Assembly: GCA_013152045.1 (NCBI GenBank) | Contig: JAADGZ010000168.1 | Span: 1 to 9,178, forward strand | DNA: 9,178 bases | Direction: 5' to 3' | DNA from: Gammaproteobacteria bacterium | GTDB lineage: Bacteria; Pseudomonadota; Gammaproteobacteria; UBA6429; Thiohalophilaceae | Part shown: positions 1 through 7,198 of the stretch, in pieces | How the letters are laid out: each line of letters starts with the position of its first letter | Position numbering within the stretch: the stretch's first letter is position 1 | Notes under the pieces: model-generated | The model's database searches: none | What the model saw: the letters and a program-made list of their open reading frames with translations, nothing else | Told to the model about the DNA's origin: nothing | Position numbers and translations under genes: made by a program

Positions 1-291
1 GGTCTGATGCTGATTCCCGGTATTGGCCCGGTTCTGGTGGCCGGTCCCATTATCAATGCGATTGTTGGCGCTGTTACCGGTGCGGGAATAATGACCGCTG
101 GCGCAGCCGCGACCCACCTCACCATCGCCCTGCGGCGCATGGGCATTCCGGAAGACAAGCTGGAAATTCTGCATCAGGCCGTGATGGACGGCAAGACGGT
201 GGTGCTTATGGATGTTGGCAATGATGATGCAGAAACCTGGCGTACTCGCCTGGAATGGAAAGGAGCTGACCCAGTGCTTGTCCTGCCCTGA
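1..291 (+). CDS. 3' end of a small glycine-rich membrane protein gene (hypothetical, cut by the window edge)
   Basis: The reading frame is open from base 1 to the TGA at 289-291, so the gene starts outside the window and the ATG at 7 is probably internal. The visible part (about 96 residues) begins with a hydrophobic Gly/Ala-rich stretch of roughly 45 residues containing PGIGPVLVAGP, able to form one or two membrane helices. A soluble tail follows with RRMGIPEDKLEILHQAVMDG and a final short beta-like strand. This pattern of Gly-rich hairpin, then 'GIP-(D/E)' and a charged helix, resembles bacterial proteins annotated as general stress protein 17M-like, where the hairpin follows an N-terminal soluble domain. 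That domain would lie upstream and cannot be seen. Function is unknown. The gene ends 37 bp before the DedA gene on the same strand and may belong to the same transcript. Confidence 0.6.
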   Translation, partial: GLMLIPGIGPVLVAGPIINAIVGAVTGAGIMTAGAAATHLTIALRRMGIPEDKLEILHQAVMDGKTVVLMDVGNDDAETWRTRLEWKGADPVLVLP

Positions 292-317
292 TACTTCAAG
301 CCCAGGTGGAGTTCGAT

Positions 318-323
318 GAGGAA
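318..323 (+). promoter_or_regulatory. Shine-Dalgarno site of the DedA-family gene
   Basis: GAGGAA sits 5 nt before the ATG at 329. It is the best ribosome-binding match in this gap and fixes the DedA start at 329 rather than the out-of-frame ATG at 316. Confidence 0.7.
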
Positions 324-328
324 CGCCA

Positions 329-835
329 ATGAACGAGACCGATCTGACGCTGGTGCAGGAATGGGTAAGGCAATGGGGCTACCTCGGCATTGTCATCCTC
401 ATGTTGCTGGAGTCTGCCCCGCTGATTGGCCTGATGTTGCCCGGTATTTTCATCACAATTTCCCTGGGTGCCCTGACGGCGAGTGGCGTTTTGCCGTTAG
501 AGAAAACTTGGCTGTTTGCCTCCTTCGGTGCCATGCTGGGTGACAGCCTGGGCTATTGGACGGGGCGCCTGGGGTCAAAGGAATTGCACTATCGTCTGCA
601 CAAAACGCGTTTTAGGGAAAAGCGTTCAAGGGCTTCTGATTATCTGCAGCGCTATGGGGCGGCAGGGATTGCCGTTGGCCGGTTCGTCTGGTTTGTTCAT
701 CCCGTCGTACCACCATTGGCAGGTATCTCAGGTATTTCCCCGCAGCGTTTTTATCTCTACGACCTGCCAGCCTGCCTGCTCTGGGTAGCTCTCTATCTGG
801 GGTTGGGGCACTGGTTTACCGGTATCTGGTTATGA
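329..835 (+). CDS. DedA/SNARE-associated family inner-membrane protein
   Basis: This is a 168-residue multi-pass membrane protein of the DedA superfamily, whose studied members (E. coli YqjA, YghB) support membrane homeostasis and are linked to proton-driven transport or lipid scrambling. Visible family motifs are ESAPLIGLMLPG (28-39) with the membrane acidic residue E28, the GDSLGYWTGRLG block (71-82) with D72, and GRFVWFVHPVVPPLAG (117-132). A terminal hydrophobic segment (about 144-168) ends the protein. At 168 residues it is shorter than the usual 200 or so. In the third motif the second conserved Arg of many DedA proteins (Rx5R type) appears as His124. The start is supported by GAGGAA at 318-323. 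The TGA stop overlaps the ATG of glgX (ATGA at 832-835), so translation of the two is likely coupled. The substrate is unknown. Confidence 0.88.
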   Translation: MNETDLTLVQEWVRQWGYLGIVILMLLESAPLIGLMLPGIFITISLGALTASGVLPLEKTWLFASFGAMLGDSLGYWTGRLGSKELHYRLHKTRFREKRSRASDYLQRYGAAGIAVGRFVWFVHPVVPPLAGISGISPQRFYLYDLPACLLWVALYLGLGHWFTGIWL

Positions 836-2976
836 AGAAATCCTGTGATCATCCCGCGGGTGTTGTGCCGCCAGACAAGCCACATGCACCTGTTCGGGTG
901 GCTTGCGGCTGGCCGTTACCGCTCGGCACCTGGCCGCGTGACGAGGGCATTAATTTTGCACTGTTCAGTCGTCACGCCCGGGCGGTTGAGTTGCTGCTCT
1001 ATGAAACTCCGGATGCTTCCAAGCATCACCTGCGTATTGAGCTGGATCCCGCTGCGCATCGCACGGGTGATATCTGGCATGTGTGGGTGGGTGGCTTACA
1101 GGCCGGCCAGGCCTATGCCTACCATGTGGACGGTCCCTATCAACCTGAGTCGGGCATACGTTACAACCGGCATAAACTGCTGCTTGATCCCTATGCAACG
1201 GCGCTGGCCGGTACAGGACGCTGGGACTTTGGTAATGCGCGGGGCTATGATCCGGCCTCACCGCGTAGCGACCTTTCCTTCTGGTGCAAAGATAACGAGC
1301 CGTGGATGGCACGTTGTCTGGTGACGTCTGATGATTTTGACTGGCGGTGTGACCGACCGCTGCGGCATCGTTGGCAGGATACGATTATCTACGAAACCCA
1401 CGTTCGCGGATTGACCATTCATCCCTCCTCAGGTGCGAGCCATCCCGGTACCTTTCTTGGCGTGGTGGAAAAGATTCCCTATTTCCAGGAACTTGGTATC
1501 ACCTCCCTGGAGCTGATGCCGGTGCAGGAATTTAATGAACGCGAACTCACGCAGCGCAATCCCATTAATGGCGAAGTCCTGCACAATTACTGGGGCTACA
1601 ACAGCGTGGCCTTTTTTGCGCCTAAAGAGGGCTATTCCAGTTGTGCGAGTCCTGGTTGTCAGAGCGATGAATTTAAGACCATGGTGCGTGAGCTCCATCG
1701 CGCCGGCATCGAAGTCATTCTCGATATCGTCTTCAATCACACGGCGGAGGGCGACGAGCAAGGGCCGACCCTTAATTTCCGAGGGCTGGATAATACGATC
1801 TATTACATGTTGGACAGCGAACCGCGACACTATCGCAATTTCACCGGCTGTGGCAACACGCTCAACTGCAATCACCCCGTGGTGCGCGATTACATCCTCG
1901 ATTGTCTGCGTTACTGGGTGCTGGAGATGCATGTCGATGGTTTTCGTTTTGATCTCGCCTCGGTCATGGCGCGGGACAAGAACGGTGTACTGCAAGCCAA
2001 TACCCCATTGCTGGAACGTATCGCTGAGGATCCCATCCTGCATGATGTAAAACTCATTGCCGAGGCCTGGGATGCCGCAGGCGTCTACCAGGTCGGTCGC
2101 TTTCCAGGGCGGCGCTGGTCGGAGTGGAATGCCAGTTTTCGCGATGACGTTCGCCGTTTCTGGCGCGGTGATCCGGGTATGCGTGGCGCCCTGGCCAGTC
2201 GCCTGTGTGGCAGCGCCGATCTCTATCAACACAGCGGCAAGGCCCCACTCAACAGCATCAACTTCGTTACCTGTCACGACGGCTTCACCCTGAATGATCT
2301 GGTGAGCTATGCCAGCAAGCACAACGCGGCCAACGGTGAACAAAATCACGATGGCATGATGGAAAACCACAGTGCCAACTACGGCGTGGAAGGTCCAACG
2401 GAGAACGCCGATATCCAGCGATTGCGGCGACGGCAGATGAAAAATTTCATCGCTACCCTGATGCTGTCTCGTGGCGTGCCCATGCTGTTGGGTGGTGATG
2501 AATTCGGCCGTAGTCAAAATGGCAACAACAATGCCTATTGTCAGGACAATGAAACTTCCTGGTATGACTGGGCACGGCTGCAGGCCAATAGTGAATTACG
2601 CGACTTCACCCGGGACATGATCACCCTGCGAAAGCGCTATCCGGTGCTGAGTGCCGAACAGTTTTATCGTCAGGGTGAGCTTGTCTGGTTTGATTCGGCC
2701 GGTGGCTATCCGGACTGGAATAAGCCGGATCGCAGCCTGGGTTGTCATATTCTTGCAACCGCTCCGAGTGAGGAGCAGCTCTGCTTGTTATTCAATGCCG
2801 AGGAACATTCAGTCAGTTTTCAACTGCCCGGCAAGGGGAGGTGGTGGGTCAGGGTGGACACAGCCACTGAACCATCCGGTGTCAACATGAGCGGCGGCGA
2901 AGCGGCTACCGTGAGGGGCGGACAGACATTGGCTGTCGGCCCACGTTCGCTGGTACTGCTTACCTCGGGTTCATAA
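832..2976 (+). CDS. glgX: glycogen debranching enzyme GlgX (GH13 isoamylase type)
   Basis: This 714-residue protein has the usual GlgX/TreX length. It would hydrolyse alpha-1,6 branch points of glycogen or limit dextrins in the cytoplasm, releasing malto-oligosaccharides. An N-terminal CBM48-like beta domain (about 25-160, with PLGTWPRDEGINFALFS near 30-46) precedes the GH13 barrel. The four catalytic-barrel regions are readable: DIVFNHT (298-304), GFRFDLA (370-376) with nucleophile D374, LIAEAWD (408-414) with acid/base E411, and FVTCHDG (478-484) with H482 and D483. YETHVRGLT (188-195) and GGDEFGRSQ.GNNNAYCQDN (554-573) are also typical of GlgX/isoamylases. A C-terminal beta domain closes the protein from about 610. 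No catalytic residue is missing. The start overlaps the end of the DedA gene by 4 nt and has only a weak ribosome-binding site, which fits translational coupling. With zwf downstream it suggests a glycogen-use context. A TreX-like trehalose role is possible, but no treY or treZ is present. Confidence 0.95.
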   Translation: MKKSCDHPAGVVPPDKPHAPVRVACGWPLPLGTWPRDEGINFALFSRHARAVELLLYETPDASKHHLRIELDPAAHRTGDIWHVWVGGLQAGQAYAYHVDGPYQPESGIRYNRHKLLLDPYATALAGTGRWDFGNARGYDPASPRSDLSFWCKDNEPWMARCLVTSDDFDWRCDRPLRHRWQDTIIYETHVRGLTIHPSSGASHPGTFLGVVEKIPYFQELGITSLELMPVQEFNERELTQRNPINGEVLHNYWGYNSVAFFAPKEGYSSCASPGCQSDEFKTMVRELHRAGIEVILDIVFNHTAEGDEQGPTLNFRGLDNTIYYMLDSEPRHYRNFTGCGNTLNCNHPVVRDYILDCLRYWVLEMHVDGFRFDLASVMARDKNGVLQANTPLLERIAEDPILHDVKLIAEAWDAAGVYQVGRFPGRRWSEWNASFRDDVRRFWRGDPGMRGALASRLCGSADLYQHSGKAPLNSINFVTCHDGFTLNDLVSYASKHNAANGEQNHDGMMENHSANYGVEGPTENADIQRLRRRQMKNFIATLMLSRGVPMLLGGDEFGRSQNGNNNAYCQDNETSWYDWARLQANSELRDFTRDMITLRKRYPVLSAEQFYRQGELVWFDSAGGYPDWNKPDRSLGCHILATAPSEEQLCLLFNAEEHSVSFQLPGKGRWWVRVDTATEPSGVNMSGGEAATVRGGQTLAVGPRSLVLLTSGS

Positions 2977-2991
2977 AGATGAGAAATAAAG

Positions 2992-4266
2992 ATGAACGAT
3001 AAAAAGCGAACGCAAATGGGTTTGAGTTGTTGTCATTCGTGGCCCAATAATAGATGCTGGGTGTGTTTGATGGCGCTGTTTGCCGCCATGTTGTTGCCCC
3101 TGGAACTATTCGCTGACACTGTCGCCAACAATATATCCTTACACTACCCAGAATTCCCTTCGGCCCATATTGAAGCGGGCGCCGATAAAGCGCAGATTGC
3201 ACGCGGTGAATACCTGGTAAAGCTGGGCGATTGCATGGCCTGTCACACGGATACCAGAAACGGGGGTGCGCCCTTCGCCGGTGGCTTGCGTATCGACACA
3301 CCCTTTGGTGCGTTATTCGTGCCGAATATCACAGCGGATAAAGACACCGGTATCGGTAACTGGAGTGAGGATGATTTCGTCACTGCCATGAGGGAGGGGA
3401 TCAGCCCGGACGGCAGCTATTATTTCCCCGTTTTTCCCTACAACTATTACAATCGCATGAGTCGCGAAGACGTCGTGGCGATCAAGGCCTATCTGGACCG
3501 CATTCCTGCTGAAAAACACATCAACAAGCCGCCACGGATGGAGTGGCCGTTCAACTACCGCTGGCTGCAATTCGGCTGGCGCTTGCTGTATTTTGATTTT
3601 GATAAGGGACAATACAGCCCCGATCCGAAAAAGGCTGAACGCTGGAATCGAGGAGCATTCATCGTCGAGGGTCCGGGTCACTGTGCCCTGTGCCATACTG
3701 AGCTGAATATGTTTGGGGCCCCGAAAAAAGAATATTACCTGGCGGGCGCTTTTGTGGAAGACTATTACGCGCCAAGCATAAATGCACAAGGACTACGGCA
3801 CCTGTCACCCGGCGCAATCGCAGACATATTTATGCATGACGTTAAACCCACGGGAGGAAAGCTGCTGGGCTCCATGAGCGACGTCGAGCATAACAGCCTG
3901 AGGTATCTTCGCCACACGGACATGCTCGCCATCGCCGATTATCTGAAATCGGTAAAGAGCGTATCGCCTCCGGTGAGAGGATTGCAAACACCCTTGAGTA
4001 AAGAAGCCGGGCGTAAGCTTTACGAGAGTAACTGTAGCGCTTGTCATGACACCGGCGTTGTCGGCGCGCCCGAAGCAAGCAAGCAGAGGGTTCGACAGAT
4101 CTTACTTGATCAGGGCCGCGATCATCTTTATCAGGTTGCCATCAAAGGTGATGGTTCCATGATGCCTCCCAAGGGAGGTTGTAATATCTGTTCCGATGCG
4201 CGGGTAGAGGCGGCGGTGGATTACATGATTAAACTTGGTGCGAATAAAAAACCCGATACTCATTGA
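2992..4266 (+). CDS. exported three-heme cytochrome c with a cytochrome c5-like last domain
   Basis: A 424-residue protein with three CxxCH heme sites: CMACH (81-85), CALCH (231-235) and CSACH (348-352). The first two domains look like cytochrome subunits of periplasmic alcohol/gluconate dehydrogenases: [18 protein letters not shown], then [20 protein letters not shown] and FPVFPY, and a second block around [13 protein letters not shown]. Likely Met ligands are M156, M295 and M390 or M391. The third domain reads [23 protein letters not shown] (389-411), the hallmark of cytochrome c5, including its extra Cys pair C397/C400. A hydrophobic segment (about 26-40) ending in ELFA-DT looks like a Sec signal peptide, but it follows a long n-region of about 25 residues with four cysteines; internal ATGs at 3016 and 3070 are alternative starts. 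It lies 15 bp after glgX and 71 bp before zwf. It probably passes electrons to a terminal oxidase from a periplasmic dehydrogenase. No such partner gene is visible, so the donor is unknown. Confidence 0.87.
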   Translation: MNDKKRTQMGLSCCHSWPNNRCWVCLMALFAAMLLPLELFADTVANNISLHYPEFPSAHIEAGADKAQIARGEYLVKLGDCMACHTDTRNGGAPFAGGLRIDTPFGALFVPNITADKDTGIGNWSEDDFVTAMREGISPDGSYYFPVFPYNYYNRMSREDVVAIKAYLDRIPAEKHINKPPRMEWPFNYRWLQFGWRLLYFDFDKGQYSPDPKKAERWNRGAFIVEGPGHCALCHTELNMFGAPKKEYYLAGAFVEDYYAPSINAQGLRHLSPGAIADIFMHDVKPTGGKLLGSMSDVEHNSLRYLRHTDMLAIADYLKSVKSVSPPVRGLQTPLSKEAGRKLYESNCSACHDTGVVGAPEASKQRVRQILLDQGRDHLYQVAIKGDGSMMPPKGGCNICSDARVEAAVDYMIKLGANKKPDTH

Positions 4267-4326
4267 ACCGGCTGGTTTGTGGCAAAATAACGGGACCGGG
4301 TCGGGTGGACATGATGAAAAAAAAGC

Positions 4327-4330
4327 GGAG
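4327..4330 (+). promoter_or_regulatory. Shine-Dalgarno site favouring the zwf start at 4338
   Basis: GGAG lies 7 nt before the ATG at 4338, a near-ideal spacing. A competing GGTGG at 4304-4308 could serve the ATG at 4314. The frame is also open to a TTG at 4263 that overlaps the cytochrome stop, but nothing resembling a ribosome site precedes it. Confidence 0.55.
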
Positions 4331-4337
4331 CGCTGAA

Positions 4338-5735
4338 ATGGACGATATTCAGAGTCACACAACGTCGGCAGACGCGCTGGTATTGTTCGGCGTGACCGGC
4401 GACCTCGCCTACAAAAAGATCTTTCCAGCGCTCTACGCGATGGCCAGGCGCGGCGTGCTTAATGTGCCGGTGATCGGGGTCGCCGCCTCGCCATGGAGCT
4501 TGGCGAAACTGCGTAAGCACGTCCGGGATGCGATAGAAAAATCCGGCGAGATCGATGACGAGACAGCTCTCGATCATCTTCTCTCACTGCTCAGTTATGT
4601 CAGTGGCGACTACAACGATCCAGGCACCTTCAAGGCACTCAAGAATGCGCTTGGCGATGCCCGTCGCCCGACGCATTATCTCGCCATCCCTCCCACGTTG
4701 TTCGAGACGGTTGTGCTAGAGCTTGGCGTTGTGGGTCTGGCCGAGCAGGCGCGTGTCATCATCGAAAAGCCGTTCGGGCGTGATCTGGCGTCTGCGCGGG
4801 AACTCAATCGCATTCTGCGCTCGGTGTTTGCAGAAGATGCAATCTTCCGCATTGATCACTTCCTCGGCAAGGAAGCGATTATGAACATCCTCTATTTCCG
4901 CTTCGCCAATACGTTCCTGGAACCGGTCTGGAATCGCAATTACGTGGCCAGTGTGCAAATCACACTGTCAGAGGCCTTTGGTGTGCAGGGGCGTGGCGCG
5001 TTTTACGAGAGCGTCGGTTGTCTGCGTGACGTCGTGCAGAATCACCTGTTTCAGATCGTCGCGCTGTTGGCCATGGAGCCACCGGCCTATCAGGGTTTTG
5101 GCGCTGTGCATGCCGAGAAACACAAAATTTTTCGGGCCATGCGTCCGCTTGAGCCCGGCGATCTGGTACGTGGCCAGTACGCCGGTTACCGACAGGAGCC
5201 GGGTGTGGCGGAAGACTCCGATGTCGAAACCTTCTGTGCCCTGCGGTTGTTCATCGATTCGTGGCGCTGGCAAGGTGTGCCGTGGTATTTGCGGTCCGGT
5301 AAATGTCTGGCCGGAACGGCGGCCGAGATCCTGGTGGAGTTGAAACCGCCACCACAGCGGCTTTTCGATGACTCGATCCCGGCGAACGGTCGTGCCAACT
5401 ATCTGCGCTTTCGGCTTTCCCCGCGTACTGCCGTTGCCCTTGCCGCCCGCGTCAAACGCGCAGGGAAAACGTTCACCGGTGATCAACGTGAACTTTTCCT
5501 GCTGGACGAGCAGTCGGATAAAGAAGCACCCTACGAGCGGCTCCTGGGGGACGCCATAGTCGGTGACGGGGCGCTATTCGCTCGCGAGCAGTGCATTGAG
5601 GCCTCTTGGGCCGTGGTTGAGCCTGTCTTGACGGAGCATCATCAGGTTGAGTCGTACAAGGCCGGTAGCTGGGGCCCCAAAGCAGCGGATGATCTCATTG
5701 CTGCAGACGGCGGTTGGCACAATCCCAGTGCTTAA
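4338..5735 (+). CDS. zwf: glucose-6-phosphate 1-dehydrogenase (NADP-type)
   Basis: Catalyses the oxidation of glucose-6-phosphate to 6-phosphogluconolactone with reduction of NADP, the entry step to the oxidative pentose phosphate and Entner-Doudoroff pathways. From the chosen ATG the protein has 465 residues, within or just below the family range. Motifs: nucleotide-binding [10 protein letters not shown] (18-27), EKPFG (143-147), substrate-binding RIDHFLGKE (171-179; Phe replaces the common Tyr), and the block [20 protein letters not shown] whose His236 is the expected general base. The sequence continues through WYLRSGKCL to a normal C-terminus. In-frame starts exist at 4263 (TTG), 4311 and 4314 (ATG), and would add up to 25 residues with no family match; GGAG at 4327-4330 supports 4338. 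pgl, edd, eda and gnd are not in the window. The gene ends 15 bp before the stop of a convergent ATPase gene remnant, and I see no clear terminator. Confidence 0.94.
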   Translation: MDDIQSHTTSADALVLFGVTGDLAYKKIFPALYAMARRGVLNVPVIGVAASPWSLAKLRKHVRDAIEKSGEIDDETALDHLLSLLSYVSGDYNDPGTFKALKNALGDARRPTHYLAIPPTLFETVVLELGVVGLAEQARVIIEKPFGRDLASARELNRILRSVFAEDAIFRIDHFLGKEAIMNILYFRFANTFLEPVWNRNYVASVQITLSEAFGVQGRGAFYESVGCLRDVVQNHLFQIVALLAMEPPAYQGFGAVHAEKHKIFRAMRPLEPGDLVRGQYAGYRQEPGVAEDSDVETFCALRLFIDSWRWQGVPWYLRSGKCLAGTAAEILVELKPPPQRLFDDSIPANGRANYLRFRLSPRTAVALAARVKRAGKTFTGDQRELFLLDEQSDKEAPYERLLGDAIVGDGALFAREQCIEASWAVVEPVLTEHHQVESYKAGSWGPKAADDLIAADGGWHNPSA

Positions 5736-5750
5736 ATCCGGTGGCGCAGA

Positions 5751-5863
5751 TTAAAGCAGTCCGGCCCGATCCGCTTCCCTGACCGTCATGCCGACAAAAC
5801 GTCCGTCTTCAAGTGCAAGCACACGGTCGGCAATATCCAGAATGCGCGGATCGTAGGTCGCCA
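5751..5863. repeat. diverged direct repeat, left copy (partner 7199-7311)
   Basis: By hand alignment these 113 bases match 7199-7311 without gaps, with 12 differences (about 89% identity). Both copies start exactly at the stop codon of an ATPase reading frame on the minus strand. The two copies flank the methyltransferase remnant and the phospholipase gene in the same orientation, so they could still recombine. Confidence 0.85.
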
Positions 5864-5867
5864 AAAA
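5751..5867 (-). pseudogene. 3' remnant of a second DevA-like ABC transporter ATPase gene
   Basis: Read on the minus strand, this encodes the last 38 or so codons of an ABC ATPase: a few residues then [36 protein letters not shown] and a TAA stop at 5751-5753. It matches the C-terminus of the intact DevA-like protein encoded at 7199-7918, differing at only a few residues (V to A, S to D, V to L at the end). Walker A, the Q-loop, the LSGGQ signature and Walker B are all absent, so it cannot be a working ATPase. Homology stops at about 5864-5870, where the sequence turns into a different gene fragment on the other strand. Most differences from the intact copy are synonymous. This suggests both diverged as functional genes and that the truncation is comparatively recent. 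Confidence 0.8.
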
Positions 5868-5868
5868 T

Positions 5869-6108
5869 TGGTATATATCTCTGATTTTCATTTGGCTTGG
5901 CTTTATCCACCAGCTACCTGACGCCTCTCTTTACCATGCTCACAGCCCGGTTCAGGCCGAGAACAGTCTGAATCTGTTTGCCATTATCATTTTGTATTTT
6001 ATCATTGGGTCACAATTTGAGGAGCAGCGCATGCGAACCATGCATCCTGAATACGTCGGCTACCAGCAACGGGCGCCTGCATTCATTCCCTGCCCGAGAG
6101 CAGGGTGA
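5869..6108 (+). pseudogene. 5'-truncated isoprenylcysteine carboxyl methyltransferase-like membrane protein gene
   Basis: A plus-strand frame of 79 codons ends with TGA at 6106-6108. It reads WYISLIFIWLGFIHQLPD, then a membrane helix NLFAIIILYFIIG, then SQFEEQRMRTMHPEYVGYQQ and RAPAFIPCPRAG. The order of helix, an 'EE' pair, 'PEYxxYxxRxPxxIP' and stop matches the C-terminal end of ICMT/NnrU-like methyltransferases as I know the family; I could not run a search. Upstream the frame meets a TAG at 5854, and no ATG, GTG or TTG occurs before an internal TTG at 5992, so the normal start and N-terminal helices are gone. The first recognisable residues (WYIS) begin at the junction with the ATPase remnant. 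The stop is 4 nt before the phospholipase ATG at 6113, the spacing of an operon, so the two genes were probably once co-transcribed. A short product from the in-frame ATG at 6031 is unlikely to be functional. Confidence 0.6.
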
Positions 6109-6109
6109 G
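6102..6109 (+). promoter_or_regulatory. Shine-Dalgarno site of the patatin-like gene
   Basis: AGGGTGAG ends 3 nt before the ATG at 6113; its AGGG core lies 7 nt away. It overlaps the TGA stop of the methyltransferase remnant (6106-6108), the layout of tightly packed operon genes. It favours 6113 over the longer open frame that begins with TTG at 5978. Confidence 0.5.
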
Positions 6110-6112
6110 CCC

Positions 6113-7057
6113 ATGGATAAAGTGAGAGATCAAGGACTTGTGCTTGCCCTTGGTGGCGGCGGCGCCCGTGGATTAGCCCACATCGGCGTCATCGAAGTGC
6201 TCGTGCGCGAAAAGATTCCCGTCCGGGCCATCGTCGGCACCAGCATTGGTGCGGAAATCGGCGCCTTCTTTGCAGCGGGAACCCCGATTAAAGAAATACG
6301 GGAACTCGCCTGCCGTATGGATTGGATATCCACTATGCGCCTGTTCACGCCTGATTTCAGTGAGCTCGGCGTTTCTACAGACAAGGGTATCCGCGAATAT
6401 CTGACGCCATACATGGCGGACAAGAAAATTGAGAATTTACCCACGCCATTCGCTGCCATTGCCACCGATCTCTCCACCGGAGCGCAGGTTGTCATCCGCA
6501 AAGGCAATCTGCTCGACGCCGTGCGCGCCAGCATTTCATATCCGGGCCTGCTTACTCCCTTCCAGAAAGATGGCCGAACGCTGATTGATGGCGGAATGGT
6601 CAATCCCGTGCCTTTTGATTCCGCAAGGACGCTCTTTGGTGGCCCTGTTCTTGCGGTGCAGGTCCACCCAAAGGTTGAGATGCATGCCGCGCACCGGGAA
6701 AAAGAAGCGCTGGAATGGGATAAGAGGCTGAAAGAGTTGTTGGTTGATGTCTGGCCAAATATGCCGCAGCATCTCAGCGAATGGTTCCAGGGGTTCAAAC
6801 GGAAGCACCATTTTCCGCTCCATAAGGAAAGCAATCTCGGCGTCAGTTCAGTTATGAACCAGTCCCAATTGATTGTCCAGGACACAATCATGCGCCTACG
6901 CCTGCGCATTTTACCGCCCGACCTGCTATTAAAACCCGATATCAGTGAAATTGGCTCGTTGGAATTCTACCGGGCTGAAGACGCCATCATTGCGGGCAAA
7001 GTGGCAGCGGAGGCCCAATTGGAAACTATTCTTCAACTCCATTCGACGTTCATTTAG
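6113..7057 (+). CDS. patatin-like phospholipase / RssA-type serine hydrolase
   Basis: A 314-residue patatin-family protein expected to hydrolyse acyl ester bonds of lipids with a Ser-Asp dyad. The three hallmarks are present and in order: oxyanion-hole GGGGARG (14-20), nucleophile elbow GTSIG (42-46) with S44, and DGG (159-161) with D159. The surrounding LALGGGGARGLAHIGVIEVL and GTSIGAEIGAFFAAG resemble the bacterial RssA/YchK group. There is no signal peptide from this start, so it is probably cytoplasmic or peripheral at the inner membrane. After about residue 190 a charged, largely helical C-terminal part follows that I cannot assign. The start at 6113 is chosen because the patatin fold begins directly after it and a ribosome site precedes it; the 45 extra codons upstream in frame have no family match and overlap the methyltransferase remnant in another frame. 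It is convergent with devA across a 141 bp gap. Its original promoter may have been lost with the rearrangement upstream. Confidence 0.9.
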   Translation: MDKVRDQGLVLALGGGGARGLAHIGVIEVLVREKIPVRAIVGTSIGAEIGAFFAAGTPIKEIRELACRMDWISTMRLFTPDFSELGVSTDKGIREYLTPYMADKKIENLPTPFAAIATDLSTGAQVVIRKGNLLDAVRASISYPGLLTPFQKDGRTLIDGGMVNPVPFDSARTLFGGPVLAVQVHPKVEMHAAHREKEALEWDKRLKELLVDVWPNMPQHLSEWFQGFKRKHHFPLHKESNLGVSSVMNQSQLIVQDTIMRLRLRILPPDLLLKPDISEIGSLEFYRAEDAIIAGKVAAEAQLETILQLHSTFI

Positions 7058-7198
7058 CTCATTGCAAAATTGGTGGTCTTGGTTCCCAAGCCTAGAGTGA
7101 ACCTGACAAGATTTGATTTATAGGGATGTAATGAATGTCGTGGGCGCATAGATGCGGATGGGCAAGAATGACCAAGGCGTGCTCGCGTCCTTATACCC

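Noticed and set aside
1429..2517. Long minus-strand open frame (362 codons) inside glgX
   Set aside because: It is antisense to a complete, motif-rich GlgX, has no recognisable domain, and is His/Thr-rich as expected of a shadow frame.
4263..4337. zwf starting at the TTG that overlaps the cytochrome stop (TTGA)
   Set aside because: The overlap resembles translational coupling, but there is no ribosome site, the added residues have no family match, and GGAG at 4327-4330 points to 4338.
5978..6112. 45-codon N-terminal extension of the patatin protein, starting with TTG
   Set aside because: The extension overlaps the methyltransferase remnant in another frame and has no patatin-like features; the fold begins just after the ATG at 6113.
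6130..6909. Minus-strand open frame of 259 codons inside the patatin gene
   Set aside because: Antisense shadow of a gene with all three patatin motifs; its Ser/Pro/Arg-rich product matches no family I know.
7078..7090. CTTGG-TTC-CCAAG hairpin between the convergent phospholipase and devA genes
   Set aside because: Only a 5 bp stem with no following T-run on either strand, too weak to call a terminator.
7058..7198. Possible small gene or promoter in the 141 bp gap after the phospholipase gene
   Set aside because: Only short frames without ribosome sites, and no well-spaced -35/-10 pair was found.
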